Assembly: GCA_022825675.1 (NCBI GenBank)
Contig: JAJDWK010000072.1
Span: 33,827-97,826 of the forward strand
Reading direction: 5' to 3'
DNA: 64,000 nt
DNA from: Anaerolineae bacterium
GTDB taxonomy: Bacteria; Chloroflexota; Anaerolineae; Aggregatilineales; Phototrophicaceae
Under the pieces are notes generated by a model. The model searched no databases and was not told the origin of the DNA. It saw only the letters and a program-made list of their open reading frames with translations. The position numbers and the translations under genes are program-made. This document shows positions 26,827 through 38,176 of this stretch, piece by piece (within the stretch, counting starts at the first letter, position 1; each line of letters starts with the position of its first letter).

Positions 26827-27496
26827 GACTCTGTTCCTCGTTGTCCGTCGCCCCCAGCGTGTGCAAAGAGAACGCAGAGAGCGAACTTTCGCCATTGAAA
26901 TAGCGCCGCGCCAAGAGCAATGCCTTGCGGGCATAATCGTCCGCGCTGGGGACAAAATCCGCCCGCGTGATTGTGATGCGCCGCGCGCCCAAGCCAACAG
27001 CGGCGGCGGAAATGGCAGCGGTCTCGCCAGACAGCAGGCGGATGCCAGCGTCAAGCGGCAACTTGACCAAGCCGGCAAGCTCCGCTTTGCAATAGCGGTA
27101 GGCGCTCAAGTCCTGGTCGCATTCATAAAGAAATATGTGATAGATTTGGCGGTCGATACTCTCGCCATAGCGCTGAACGCCGCGCAGCCTCCCCAGCGGC
27201 ACCAAGTCTTCAAAGCGCGCGCTTAAGCCCAATTCTTCTTCAAGCTCGCGGATGCCATCACGCGCGGTCTCGCCCGCTTCCAAATGTCCCCCAACGCTGA
27301 CATCAATTTTGTCAGGATAAGTGTCCTGCTGCGGTCCGCGCTTTTGCAGCACGACAAATTGCTCGCCATCAGCCTCGCGCCCCACCACCCAACAGTGAAA
27401 CACCTGATGCCAATCGCCATCGCGATGGGCGGCGGCGCGACTCTTGACGCCGATGTGCTTGAGCGCCGCGTCAAATATGTCGACATATTCCGTCAT
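26819..27496 (-). CDS. Nudix hydrolase embedded in the trp operon
   Basis: A 225-residue Nudix protein. The Nudix box [21 protein letters not shown], near residues 69-89 and followed by GL, fits GX5EX7REUXEEXGU, with the metal-binding glutamates present. The N-terminal part ([15 protein letters not shown]) resembles the Nudix group annotated as isopentenyl-diphosphate-isomerase-like hydrolases. The C-terminal third, after about residue 140, is helical and unassigned. It overlaps trpF by four bases and trpB by eight, so it is translated as part of the operon. No role in tryptophan synthesis is known for the family; cleaning a nucleotide or phosphoribosyl by-product is a guess. Confidence 0.88.
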   Translation of the reverse strand: MTEYVDIFDAALKHIGVKSRAAAHRDGDWHQVFHCWVVGREADGEQFVVLQKRGPQQDTYPDKIDVSVGGHLEAGETARDGIRELEEELGLSARFEDLVPLGRLRGVQRYGESIDRQIYHIFLYECDQDLSAYRYCKAELAGLVKLPLDAGIRLLSGETAAISAAAVGLGARRITITRADFVPSADDYARKALLLARRYFNGESSLSAFSLHTLGATDNEEQSHD

Positions 27497-28158
27497 GACT
27501 TTCCCGCCCGCGCCGCCGCGATAAAGGCGCGCACTTTGCCTTCGTCTTTGATGCCGGGCTGTCCCGCTTCCACCCCGCTGGCGACATCAACCGCCCAGGG
27601 CTGGATAGCGGCGATGCGCTCGGCGACATTTTCCGGCGTCAAGCCACCCGCCAGCATCAAGCGCGGCGCTGCCATTTTCGCAGCGGCGGCGATTCCCGCG
27701 CCTGCCAATTCCCCGGTGCCGCCATAGAATTTGGGGCTGTAGGCATCTAGCAGCAGCGCTGGGGCTAGCGGGGAAGCGGGCGCCAGCGGGGCGAAGCGCT
27801 CGGCATCCCGCTGCGCTTCCGCCGCGGTTTTGGGGCGGATTGCCTTAAATGCCAGCGGCGACAGCGCCTGTACCGTCTCGGCAGATTCGTCACCGCTGAG
27901 TTGGGCATAATGTAAGCCGACAGTGCGCATAATCACTTGTACATCCGCTGCCGGCGCGTTGACAAATATGCCGATGAGCGTCGGGCAGGCGCTGCCCAGC
28001 GCCTCCCGCAGCGCGGCGGCAATGTCGCGGGCGGCTGCGGGCGCTACATAACGCGGCGTCTCGGGATAGAAATTCAAGCCAAGCATATCAGCGCCCGCGG
28101 CCGCCACCATCAGCGCATTTTCCGGGCTGCGCAGCCCGCAGATTTTAATTCTGGTCAT
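27493..28158 (-). CDS. trpF: Phosphoribosylanthranilate isomerase
   Basis: A 221-residue TIM-barrel isomerase acting after TrpD. KICGLRSPENALMV at residues 5-18 contains the catalytic Cys. GLNFYPETPRYV near 27 and LLDAYSPKFYGGTG near 136 with the catalytic Asp match the family, and LAGGLTPENV near 169 binds phosphate. It overlaps trpC by 14 bases and the Nudix gene by four. Confidence 0.94.
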   Translation of the reverse strand: MTRIKICGLRSPENALMVAAAGADMLGLNFYPETPRYVAPAAARDIAAALREALGSACPTLIGIFVNAPAADVQVIMRTVGLHYAQLSGDESAETVQALSPLAFKAIRPKTAAEAQRDAERFAPLAPASPLAPALLLDAYSPKFYGGTGELAGAGIAAAAKMAAPRLMLAGGLTPENVAERIAAIQPWAVDVASGVEAGQPGIKDEGKVRAFIAAARAGKS

Positions 28159-28972
28159 GACCGTGCCTCGGCTGGCTGCTCAAAGCGCGGGTCAGCGCGG
28201 CGGTATCCGCCGCTGTCATCAGCGACTCGCCCACCAAGACCGCCTGCGCGCCCAGCCGCCCCATCGCCCGCACATGCGCCGGGCTAAAGATGCCGCTCTC
28301 CGCGACCAGCAGCGCCGCGCCCGCGACCATCTTTGCCAGGCGGGCGGTCGTGCCCAAATCCACTTTGAAAGTTTTGAGGTCACGATTGTTTATGCCAATC
28401 AGGGGCGCTCCCAGCCGCAGGGCGCGTTCCATCTCCCATTCGTTATGCGCTTCTACCAAGGCGGCCATGCCCAATTCCGCCGCCAGCGCCTGCAGCGCCT
28501 GCATTTGAGCATCGGTAAGCGCCGCCACAATCAGCAAAACCGCATCAGCGCCAGCCGCCCGCGCTTCATAGATTTGATAGGGCGCGATGACGAAGTCCTT
28601 CTGCAAAATTGGCGTGGTGACCGCCGCCCGAATCGCGCGCAGATAGTCCAGGCTGCCGCGAAAAAAATGCTCATCGGTCAGCACCGACAGGGCTGAGGCT
28701 CCATTACAGACATAAGTCGCCGCCGTCAATACTGGCGCGAAGTCTCGCGTAAGCCGCCCTTTGCTGGGGGAGGCGCATTTGACCTCGGCGAGCAAGGCGA
28801 CGCAATCGCCGCGTAATGCCGCCGCCATATCCCGCGCTGGCTGTGGCGCGCTTTCCGCCCGCCGCCGCATCGCCGGCAAGGGGACAGCCGCGCGGCGCTG
28901 GGCAAGCTCGGCTACTTTCCGCTGCAGGATGCGGTCAAGCACGGTATCGGTCGCGACAAAAGCAGTTTTCAT
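28145..28972 (-). CDS. trpC: Indole-3-glycerol phosphate synthase
   Basis: A 275-residue TrpC forming the indole ring. LLAEVKCASPSKG near 57 carries a catalytic Lys (usual form EVKxASPSKG). ILQKDFVIAPYQIYEARAAGAD near 119 has the second Lys, GINNRDLKTF near 186 is the family signature, and LLVAESGI plus AVLVGESLM close the barrel. It overlaps trpD by four bases at the start and trpF by 14 at the end. Confidence 0.95.
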   Translation of the reverse strand: MKTAFVATDTVLDRILQRKVAELAQRRAAVPLPAMRRRAESAPQPARDMAAALRGDCVALLAEVKCASPSKGRLTRDFAPVLTAATYVCNGASALSVLTDEHFFRGSLDYLRAIRAAVTTPILQKDFVIAPYQIYEARAAGADAVLLIVAALTDAQMQALQALAAELGMAALVEAHNEWEMERALRLGAPLIGINNRDLKTFKVDLGTTARLAKMVAGAALLVAESGIFSPAHVRAMGRLGAQAVLVGESLMTAADTAALTRALSSQPRHGHDQN

Positions 28973-30000
28973 GAAGCCAGGCTTTGGCTGAAGGCGATGA
29001 GCTGGTCGAGCTTGGCGGCGGCATTACCGCTGTTGAGGGAATCTTTCGCGATGCGGATGCCATCGCGTATGGTGCGCGCTTTGCCCGCCGCCACCATCGC
29101 CGCGCCAGCGTTCAACACCACCACATCCCGCTTCGCGCCGCGCTCGCTGCCATCAAGCACGCCGCGCAATATCGCCGCGTTGGTAGCGGCATCGTCACCT
29201 TTGAGGTCCCTAATGCTTGCCGGGTGGAAACCGAGCTCAGTCGGGTCCACATCGCGATGTTCCACCGTGCCATCTTCCTGCAAATAGCTGATGCGGTTGG
29301 GACCAGTCACCGTGAGCTCGTCCAAGCCGCCGTAACCGTTGACCACCATCGCGGATTTTGCGCCCAATGCGCGCAGCACATAAGCGAGCAAATCGGTCAA
29401 TTCCGCGGCGAAAACGCCCATGAGCTGGCGTTGAGCGCCCGCCGGGTTCGTCAGCGGACCCAGGATATTAAAAATCGTGCGGATGCCCATTTGCCGGCGC
29501 GGTCCAATCGCATAACGCATGGCGGGGTGCAATTTGACGGCGAAAAGGAAGCCGATGCCGACTTCGTCAACGCAGCGCCCGACTTGCTCCGGGCTCAAGT
29601 CCAGGTTCAGCCCCAATTCCGCCAGCACATCCGCGCTGCCGCATTTGCTGCTCGCCGCCCGGTTGCCATGTTTCGCCACCGGGATGCCCGCGCCAGCCGC
29701 GACAAAGGCGACTGTTGTGCTGATATTAAAGCTGCCGGATTTATCGCCGCCGGTGCCGCAGGTATCCAGCAAATCGCCTTCTACATTAGTCGGCACGGTG
29801 CTCGCCGCCGAGCGCATCGCCAGGGCGCTGCCGGTGATTTCTTCAGTAGTTTCGCCTTTCATGCGCAAGCCCATCAGATACGCGCCGATTTGCGCTTCGC
29901 TGGCGCCGCCTGTCATGATTTGCGTCATCACCGCTTCCGCCTGCTCCGTCTGCAAATGACCATAACGGCTCAGAACATCAATCGCTTTTGAAATATCCAT
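28969..30000 (-). CDS. trpD: Anthranilate phosphoribosyltransferase
   Basis: A 343-residue TrpD joining anthranilate and PRPP. The family core DTCGTGGDKSGSFNISTTVA near residues 79-98 binds PRPP and metal. KHGNRAASSKCGSADVLAELG near 109 includes the usual NRxxSSxxGSAD motif. GLDELTVTGPN near 225 shapes the anthranilate tunnel. It lies 18 bases after trpG and overlaps trpC by four. Confidence 0.96.
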   Translation of the reverse strand: MDISKAIDVLSRYGHLQTEQAEAVMTQIMTGGASEAQIGAYLMGLRMKGETTEEITGSALAMRSAASTVPTNVEGDLLDTCGTGGDKSGSFNISTTVAFVAAGAGIPVAKHGNRAASSKCGSADVLAELGLNLDLSPEQVGRCVDEVGIGFLFAVKLHPAMRYAIGPRRQMGIRTIFNILGPLTNPAGAQRQLMGVFAAELTDLLAYVLRALGAKSAMVVNGYGGLDELTVTGPNRISYLQEDGTVEHRDVDPTELGFHPASIRDLKGDDAATNAAILRGVLDGSERGAKRDVVVLNAGAAMVAAGKARTIRDGIRIAKDSLNSGNAAAKLDQLIAFSQSLAS

Positions 30001-30018
30001 CTCGCTGTCCTCTATTCC

Positions 30019-30606
30019 TTAGGGAGCGACCGCATCGCTTCGCTCATACTTGAGAAAATTACCAAGAATCTGCATGCCATAATAGGTCAATATGCTCTCG
30101 GGATGAAACTGCAAGCCGATGACAGGGTGCGATGTATGGCGCAGCCCCATGATTTCGCCGGTCGCCGTCCGCGCCGTAACCTGCAGGCAAGGCGGCAGGC
30201 TGGCTTCTTCCACAATCAAGCTATGGTAGCGCGTGGCTTCAAAGGGGTTGGGGATATCCGCCAGAATGGTATCGCCTTCGTGATGAATCATACTGGTTTT
30301 GCCGTGCATTAGCTCGGGCGCATGCGTCACCACGCCGCCATACGCCTCGCCGATGGCTTGATGCCCCAGGCAAATGCCCAACAGCGGGATGTCGGCGCCA
30401 AGCTCGCGAATCACATCAAGCGAAATGCCAGCATCGACCGGGAAACCCGGCCCCGGGGAGATGACGATGCGCTGCGGCTGCATTGCGCGGATCTGCTCGA
30501 CAGTGATTTTGTCATTGCGATAAACGCAAAGCTCCGCCCCCAGCTCGCCCAATTCTTGCACCACGTTGTAGGTGAAGCTGTCGTAATTGTCGATTACCAA
30601 TATCAT
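30019..30606 (-). CDS. trpG: Anthranilate synthase, glutamine amidotransferase subunit
   Basis: A 195-residue class I amidotransferase supplying ammonia to TrpE. VIDNYDSFTYNVVQ at the start and ISPGPGFP near 49 are typical. The nucleophile lies in LLGICLGHQAIGE (Cys near 79), and the His-Glu pair in LQFHPESILT near 169. It may also serve a PabB, but it lies 35 bases after trpE and no pab genes are in the window. Confidence 0.95.
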   Translation of the reverse strand: MILVIDNYDSFTYNVVQELGELGAELCVYRNDKITVEQIRAMQPQRIVISPGPGFPVDAGISLDVIRELGADIPLLGICLGHQAIGEAYGGVVTHAPELMHGKTSMIHHEGDTILADIPNPFEATRYHSLIVEEASLPPCLQVTARTATGEIMGLRHTSHPVIGLQFHPESILTYYGMQILGNFLKYERSDAVAP

Positions 30607-30641
30607 TGCCCGCCCTCAGCCTCCCTTGTCGCCAGCCCCGC

Positions 30642-32165
30642 CTATTGCAAGCCATTTTCGGCATAACGCACCGCTTCAAACACGGCTTTGGCTTTGTTGA
30701 TGGTCTCGTAGTATTCGGCGGCGGGGTCGCTATCGGCGACGATGCCGCCGCCCGCCTGCACGCTGATGAGGCCATTCTGCATCAAAAGCGTGCGGATAGT
30801 TATGCACATATCCATCGAGCCATCAAAGCTGAAATAGCCGACCGCCCCGCCGTAAGGTCCGCGCCGCGTCGCTTCCAATTCTTCGATGATTTCCATCGCC
30901 CGCACCTTGGGCGCGCCGCTGAGTGTGCCCGCGGGGAAAGTCGCCCGCACCAGGTCAAAGGCATCCATGCCCTTGCGCAGATTGCCCTCGACCTGGCTGA
31001 CGATGTGCATGACATGGGAATAGCGTTCGATATACATCATCTGTTTGACCTGCACCGTACCATAGTCACAGACCCGTCCCAGGTCATTGCGTCCCAAATC
31101 CACCAGCATCACATGCTCGGCGCGTTCTTTAGGGTCATTCAGCAATTCTTCTTCCAGTGCCAGGTCTTCTTTTTCGGTGGCGCCGCGGCGTCTGGTGCCC
31201 GCCAGCGGGCGATTGTAGGCGATGCCATCTTCCAGCCGCACCAGCATCTCCGGCGATGCGCCGACCAGCGTCAGCTCATCGCTGAATTCCAGCAGGAACA
31301 TATAGGGCGAGGGGTTGGTGGCGCGCAATGCGCGATAAATCTGCAAGGGCGATGCCGCCGTCCGCCGGCTGAAGCGCTGCGCCAGGACGATTTGAAAAGC
31401 ATCGCCATCGCGGATGTAGTCTTTGGCAAGCCGCACACGCTCTTCATGCACCTGGCGCTCGACATTTGACACTGGGTCGCCGGTGTCTACCTGCGTCGGC
31501 ACATTGTACATTTCATGCGGCAAAGGCGCGGAAAGCGCGCGCACGATGCCGTCAATGCTGGCGACAGCAGCGTCATAGGCGGCATCTTGATCATCGCCAG
31601 TGTTGTGCGCGTTCGCCAGCACAATCAACTGATGTTTGGCATGGTCGAAAATCACCAGCGTATCCGGCAGCATAAAGGCGACTGTCGGCACTTGCAGGTC
31701 ATCGCTGGCGGTGGCGGGCAAATCCTCAAAATAGCGCACGATATCATACGACATATAACCGACAGCGCCGCCAACCAGGCGCGGCAGCCCCTCCAGCGCC
31801 ACCGGGTTCACCGTTTGGAAATGCCGCTGGATGACATGCAGCGGGTCCTGCCCCTCGGGGATGGCGAATTTGGTTTCTTGTCCATCGCGCTGGAAAGTTA
31901 CGATATTGTCTTTGACGGTCAGTACGCCTTTCGGGTTGACGCCGATGAAAGAATAACGCCCCACTTGTTCGCCGCCTTCAACGCTCTCCAGCAAGAAAGC
32001 GGGCTTGCCCGCCTCTTTCAGCTTCATGTAGACGGACATCGGCGTTTCCAAATCCGCCAGCAGGGTGCGATAGACCGGGACATGATCGCCCATGCCAAAG
32101 TAGCGATAGATCTCGGCGCGCGAAGGCTGGATGTCGCTGCGCTGCGCCGGCTTCGTTGTGAGCAT
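30642..32165 (-). CDS. trpE: Anthranilate synthase component I
   Basis: A 507-residue chorismate-utilising enzyme producing anthranilate. LLES near residues 59-62 is the usual tryptophan feedback element. The catalytic half shows AGTRRRGATEKEDLALE near 325, DLGRNDLGRVC near 365, FPAGTLSGAPKVRAMEIIEE near 420, and GAVGYFSFDGSMDMCI near 444. The ATG at 32165 follows GGGGGA; a TTG at 32180 is a poorer alternative. Expression is governed by the T-box just upstream, and activity probably by tryptophan binding at LLES. Confidence 0.96.
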   Translation of the reverse strand: MLTTKPAQRSDIQPSRAEIYRYFGMGDHVPVYRTLLADLETPMSVYMKLKEAGKPAFLLESVEGGEQVGRYSFIGVNPKGVLTVKDNIVTFQRDGQETKFAIPEGQDPLHVIQRHFQTVNPVALEGLPRLVGGAVGYMSYDIVRYFEDLPATASDDLQVPTVAFMLPDTLVIFDHAKHQLIVLANAHNTGDDQDAAYDAAVASIDGIVRALSAPLPHEMYNVPTQVDTGDPVSNVERQVHEERVRLAKDYIRDGDAFQIVLAQRFSRRTAASPLQIYRALRATNPSPYMFLLEFSDELTLVGASPEMLVRLEDGIAYNRPLAGTRRRGATEKEDLALEEELLNDPKERAEHVMLVDLGRNDLGRVCDYGTVQVKQMMYIERYSHVMHIVSQVEGNLRKGMDAFDLVRATFPAGTLSGAPKVRAMEIIEELEATRRGPYGGAVGYFSFDGSMDMCITIRTLLMQNGLISVQAGGGIVADSDPAAEYYETINKAKAVFEAVRYAENGLQ

Positions 32166-32473
32166 AGAAATCCCCCGCAATCCCCCAAAAGAAAAGAACC
32201 CGAATCATCCAGCCAAGGACGAGAAGGGTTCCCGCGGTGCCACCTTGATTACCCGCGTCAGCAGGTCACTTTGTGGATACAGACTCTAAAGTCGATATCC
32301 CGCGCTGATAACGGAGCGCTCACCGGCGCGAGCTAATCAGTTGCCTTTTCGCCCGCGCGGCTCCCCAGCCCATTCCACATCTCTGCGTGTCTCGCATTCT
32401 CAGCAGCTAGCGATTCTCTGAACTGCACGATGATGTGTACTCTTCTGGTTCACAGCCTGTATAGTATAGAATT
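32166..32473 (-). promoter_or_regulatory. T-box leader (tryptophan) of the trp operon
   Basis: The leader holds the near-invariant T-box AAGGTGGCACCGCGGG (32231-32246, minus strand), which pairs with the NCCA end of uncharged tRNA in the antiterminator. Upstream are Stem I elements: AGAGTA near 32440, AGAGAA and GCTGCTGAGAATGCGAG near 32390-32420. The specifier region reads GAA-TGG-GCTGGGGAGC; the TGG at 32370-32372 is a Trp codon. The competing terminator follows at 32187-32231. Uncharged tRNA-Trp should therefore turn on trpEGDCF-nudix-BA. Confidence 0.9.
32187..32231 (-). terminator. T-box-controlled terminator before trpE
   Basis: On the minus strand GAACCC...TCGTCC pairs with GGATGA...GGGTTC (one G-T pair), then a T-rich run TTTTCTTTT. 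The 5' arm overlaps the end of the T-box element, as required for switching between the two folds. Confidence 0.85.
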
Positions 32474-32479
32474 GAGCAC

Positions 32480-32508
32480 AGTCTAATGCTGGCGGGCTGG
32501 GCTGTCAA
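32480..32508 (-). promoter_or_regulatory. Probable promoter of the trp T-box transcript
   Basis: A perfect TTGACA (32503-32508) is 17 bases from TAGACT (32480-32485) on the minus strand, giving a start near 32473 and a leader of about 310 bases. A further TACTAT at 32461-32466 has no matching -35. Confidence 0.6.
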
Positions 32509-32517
32509 GCGCCAGTA

Positions 32518-32526
32518 TGCTAGAAT
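32518..32526 (+). promoter_or_regulatory. Extended -10 promoter of polX
   Basis: TGCTAGAAT forms an extended -10 box on the plus strand, giving a start near 32533 and a leader of about 28 bases before the TTG start at 32561. The -35 region is poor. It is back to back with the trp promoter. Confidence 0.5.
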
Positions 32527-32560
32527 ATGTGTTCCTGTATTTGAGAGCGAGGGGACGCTG

Positions 32561-34312
32561 TTGAGCCTAACAAACCGGGAAATCGCCGATATTTTTGAGC
32601 GCTGCTCCGACATGCTGCAAATCCGCGGCGACAATATCCATCGCGTTTTGTCTTATCGCCGCGCCGCCGAGACGATACGCGCAGTCCCGCGTGACCTGCG
32701 CGTCATCGCTGAAGAAGGCAGCTTGACGAAGCTCAAGCATATCGGCAAAACTATCGCCGCAAAAATCGAAGAGATGCTGGCGACTGGCGAGCTGGAATTT
32801 TATACGCGCCTGCAGGCGGAAGTGCCTGCGGGCTTGGTAGACATCATGCACATCAATGGCGTTGGACCCAAGAAAGCGAAACTCTTCTGGAAGCAGCTCG
32901 ACATCACTTCGGTTGATGCGCTCAAAATTGCCGCCGAAGCGGGCGAGCTCGCCAAGTTGCCCGGCATGGGCGCGAAGAGCCAGCAGAAAATCCTGGATGG
33001 CATCGAGGCGCTTGCCCGGCAGACGGGACGCAGCTCCATCGGCACGGCTTTACCCGCCGCTCAAGCGATTCTCAAGCTGCTGCTGGAATTGCCAGAAGCG
33101 CAGCAAGGCGCGCTGGCGGGCAGCATCCGCCGCGGGCGCGAGACCATCGGCGATGTTGATATCTTGATTGCCAGCGATGATGCCGCGCCTATCATGCAGC
33201 GCTTCGTCAGCATGGACAATGTCGCCCGCGTGCTGGGGCATGGACCTGCAAAAAGCTCTGTCGAGCTTTTGACGGGGCTGCAAGTTGACCTGCGCGTGCT
33301 GGAAAAAGCGCGCTGGGGCACGGCGCTGAATTATTTCACCGGCAGCCTCGCCCATAATGTCAAGATGCGCCAAATTGCCCTGGGGCGCAACCTCAGCTTA
33401 AACGAGCACGCGCTCAGCCCGGTTGACGACAACAAAGACATCCGCGAAGACGCCGCGAAAATTCTCTGCGATAGCGAAGAAAAAGTCTATCACGCGCTGG
33501 GAATGCAGTATGTGCCGCCCGAACTGCGGGAGGACAGGGGCGAGATTGAAGCGGCGCAACAGGGCGCCCTGCCCCGCTTGATACAGCGCGGCGACATCCT
33601 TGGCGACCTGCACATGCACACAACCTGGAGCGACGGCAAAAACACCATCCGCGAGATGGCGGCGGCTTGCATCCGCCACGGGCATCAGTACATCGCCATC
33701 ACCGACCATTCGCGCAGCCTGGGCATCGCCAACGGCTTAAGCATTGAGCGCTTGCTGGAGCAGGCGGCGGAAGTGCGCCGCATCAACGCGGAAATGGGCG
33801 ACCGCATCCAGCTTCTCGCCGGCACCGAGATGGACATCAAAGCGGATGGCAGCCTCGATTATCCAGACGAAGTGCTGCGGCAGCTTGATTTTGTCATCGC
33901 CTCGCTGCATTCAAGCCTGGGGCAAGGGCGGGAGCAAATCACAAAGCGCCTTCTCAATGCCATCCGCAACCCCTATGTTACGATGATTGGTCATCCATCC
34001 GCGCGCCAATACCCCAATCGCGCTGAAGTCGATGCCGATTGGGATGCGGTCATCGCCGCCGCCCGTGATGAAGAAACCATTCTCGAAATCAATGCCAACC
34101 CGCTGCGCCTCGATCTCAAGCCAGAATTGGCGCGTCTGGCGAAAGAATATGGTGCGCCCCTCGCCATCAACACCGACGCCCACCGGGAAGCGCAGCTGGA
34201 GCTTATGGACTACGGCATACTTAATGCCCGCCGCGGCTGGGTCGAAGCCGCTGATGTCATCAATACCCTGCCTTACAGCCAATTTCGGTCTTGGCTGGCA
34301 AAGCGCCGCTAG
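32561..34312 (+). CDS. polX: Family X DNA polymerase with PHP domain
   Basis: A 583-residue bacterial PolX used in base-excision or gap repair. LTNREIADIFERCSDMLQIRG begins the N-terminal HhH region, and helix-hairpin-helix motifs follow (HINGVGPKKAKLFW near 101, LPGMGAKSQQKILDG near 130). The polymerase palm has GSIRRGRETIGDVDILI near 186-202 with two catalytic Asp and VDLRVLEKARWG near 243 with the third. The C-terminal PHP domain starts at GDLHMHTTWSDG near 348 and supplies 3'-5' exonuclease or AP-endonuclease activity in characterised members. The TTG at 32561 is preceded by GCGAGGGGA and begins the conserved domain; an in-frame upstream start lacks these. Confidence 0.92.
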   Translation: MSLTNREIADIFERCSDMLQIRGDNIHRVLSYRRAAETIRAVPRDLRVIAEEGSLTKLKHIGKTIAAKIEEMLATGELEFYTRLQAEVPAGLVDIMHINGVGPKKAKLFWKQLDITSVDALKIAAEAGELAKLPGMGAKSQQKILDGIEALARQTGRSSIGTALPAAQAILKLLLELPEAQQGALAGSIRRGRETIGDVDILIASDDAAPIMQRFVSMDNVARVLGHGPAKSSVELLTGLQVDLRVLEKARWGTALNYFTGSLAHNVKMRQIALGRNLSLNEHALSPVDDNKDIREDAAKILCDSEEKVYHALGMQYVPPELREDRGEIEAAQQGALPRLIQRGDILGDLHMHTTWSDGKNTIREMAAACIRHGHQYIAITDHSRSLGIANGLSIERLLEQAAEVRRINAEMGDRIQLLAGTEMDIKADGSLDYPDEVLRQLDFVIASLHSSLGQGREQITKRLLNAIRNPYVTMIGHPSARQYPNRAEVDADWDAVIAAARDEETILEINANPLRLDLKPELARLAKEYGAPLAINTDAHREAQLELMDYGILNARRGWVEAADVINTLPYSQFRSWLAKRR

Positions 34313-34329
34313 CCTGAGGCAGCGAAGCA

Positions 34330-37295
<2,966 letters not shown>

Positions 37296-37298
37296 GCC

Positions 37299-38117
37299 TT
37301 AGCGCTTGAATATGAAATCCGGATTGGCGAAGCGCTCGCGGGATAGCGCAGCGGCGCGCTCACTTTCCGCCTGAGAGAGTTCGCCGGGCAATCCCTCCAG
37401 CCGTAAACTCTCGCAGAAGCCGCGCGCCATCGCCGCTGCCGCTTCTTGCCAAGTGGGAGGCACCCCCAGAATCTCTTTTAGGGTGATGGCGCGCCGCCGC
37501 ACATGCATTTTTTCCTGCTGCCGCCGCGCTTCTGTCTCGAAGCGCAATACATCGCAGATTCTCGCGACATCGCCCGTCAGCGGCAAGGTCCCGTGCTGCA
37601 AGAGAGTGCCGCGCCGCCGAAGCTGCGCGCTGCCGATCAACTTGCGCCCGGCAACCGTAATCTCATAATGCGAAGGCAGCGCGAAGCAGACTGGTCCCGG
37701 CGCTTGAGCGCTCGACTGTGGCGCCTGTTTTTCGGCAGAAGCCTCAAGCCCCAGGTTCGTCAAGGCGCGCAGCAAACCGGCGCTGAGACGGCGGTAACTC
37801 TCGATAACATTGCCGCGCGCCAGCGGATGCTCCAGCGGCAGGCACAAACTATAGGTCAATTCGTCGCCATGCAAGATCGCTTTGCCGCCGGTGGGACGGC
37901 GCGTCATGCCCCAGCCGCGCGCCTGCAGCGCCGCCGCATCGACATCCCGCGCCCGCTGCCCATAGCCAAGCGACAGGCAGAAGGGCGCCCAGCCATAGAG
38001 CCGCAGTGTGGGCGGCTGCAGTTGGCTCGCCACCGCCTCGGCAATGGCGCTGTCGACCGCCATATTAAACGCGCCCTGCCCAAATTTTGATTCTATTAGG
38101 ATGCGCATTTGCCGCAT
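37299..38117 (-). CDS. lipM: Octanoyltransferase, LipM type
   Basis: A 272-residue member of the biotin/lipoate protein ligase fold. RRPTGGKAILHGDELTYS near residues 90-107 is the lipoyl/octanoyl-binding motif. GPVCFALPSHYEI near 155 followed by GRKLIGSAQLRRRGTLLQHG matches LipM, where the Cys before Phe carries the octanoyl thioester. LipM moves octanoate from acyl carrier protein to a lipoyl domain such as GcvH. No LipL, GcvH or LipA gene is in the window. ATGs at 38117 and 38108 are both possible. A lipoate-protein ligase role is less likely given the Cys. Confidence 0.82.
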   Translation of the reverse strand: MRQMRILIESKFGQGAFNMAVDSAIAEAVASQLQPPTLRLYGWAPFCLSLGYGQRARDVDAAALQARGWGMTRRPTGGKAILHGDELTYSLCLPLEHPLARGNVIESYRRLSAGLLRALTNLGLEASAEKQAPQSSAQAPGPVCFALPSHYEITVAGRKLIGSAQLRRRGTLLQHGTLPLTGDVARICDVLRFETEARRQQEKMHVRRRAITLKEILGVPPTWQEAAAAMARGFCESLRLEGLPGELSQAESERAAALSRERFANPDFIFKR

Positions 38118-38176
38118 TGCCTCACCAGCCCTATACTGCAACATAGTATTCGTCAAGCTAACGGGTGCGTCAACGC

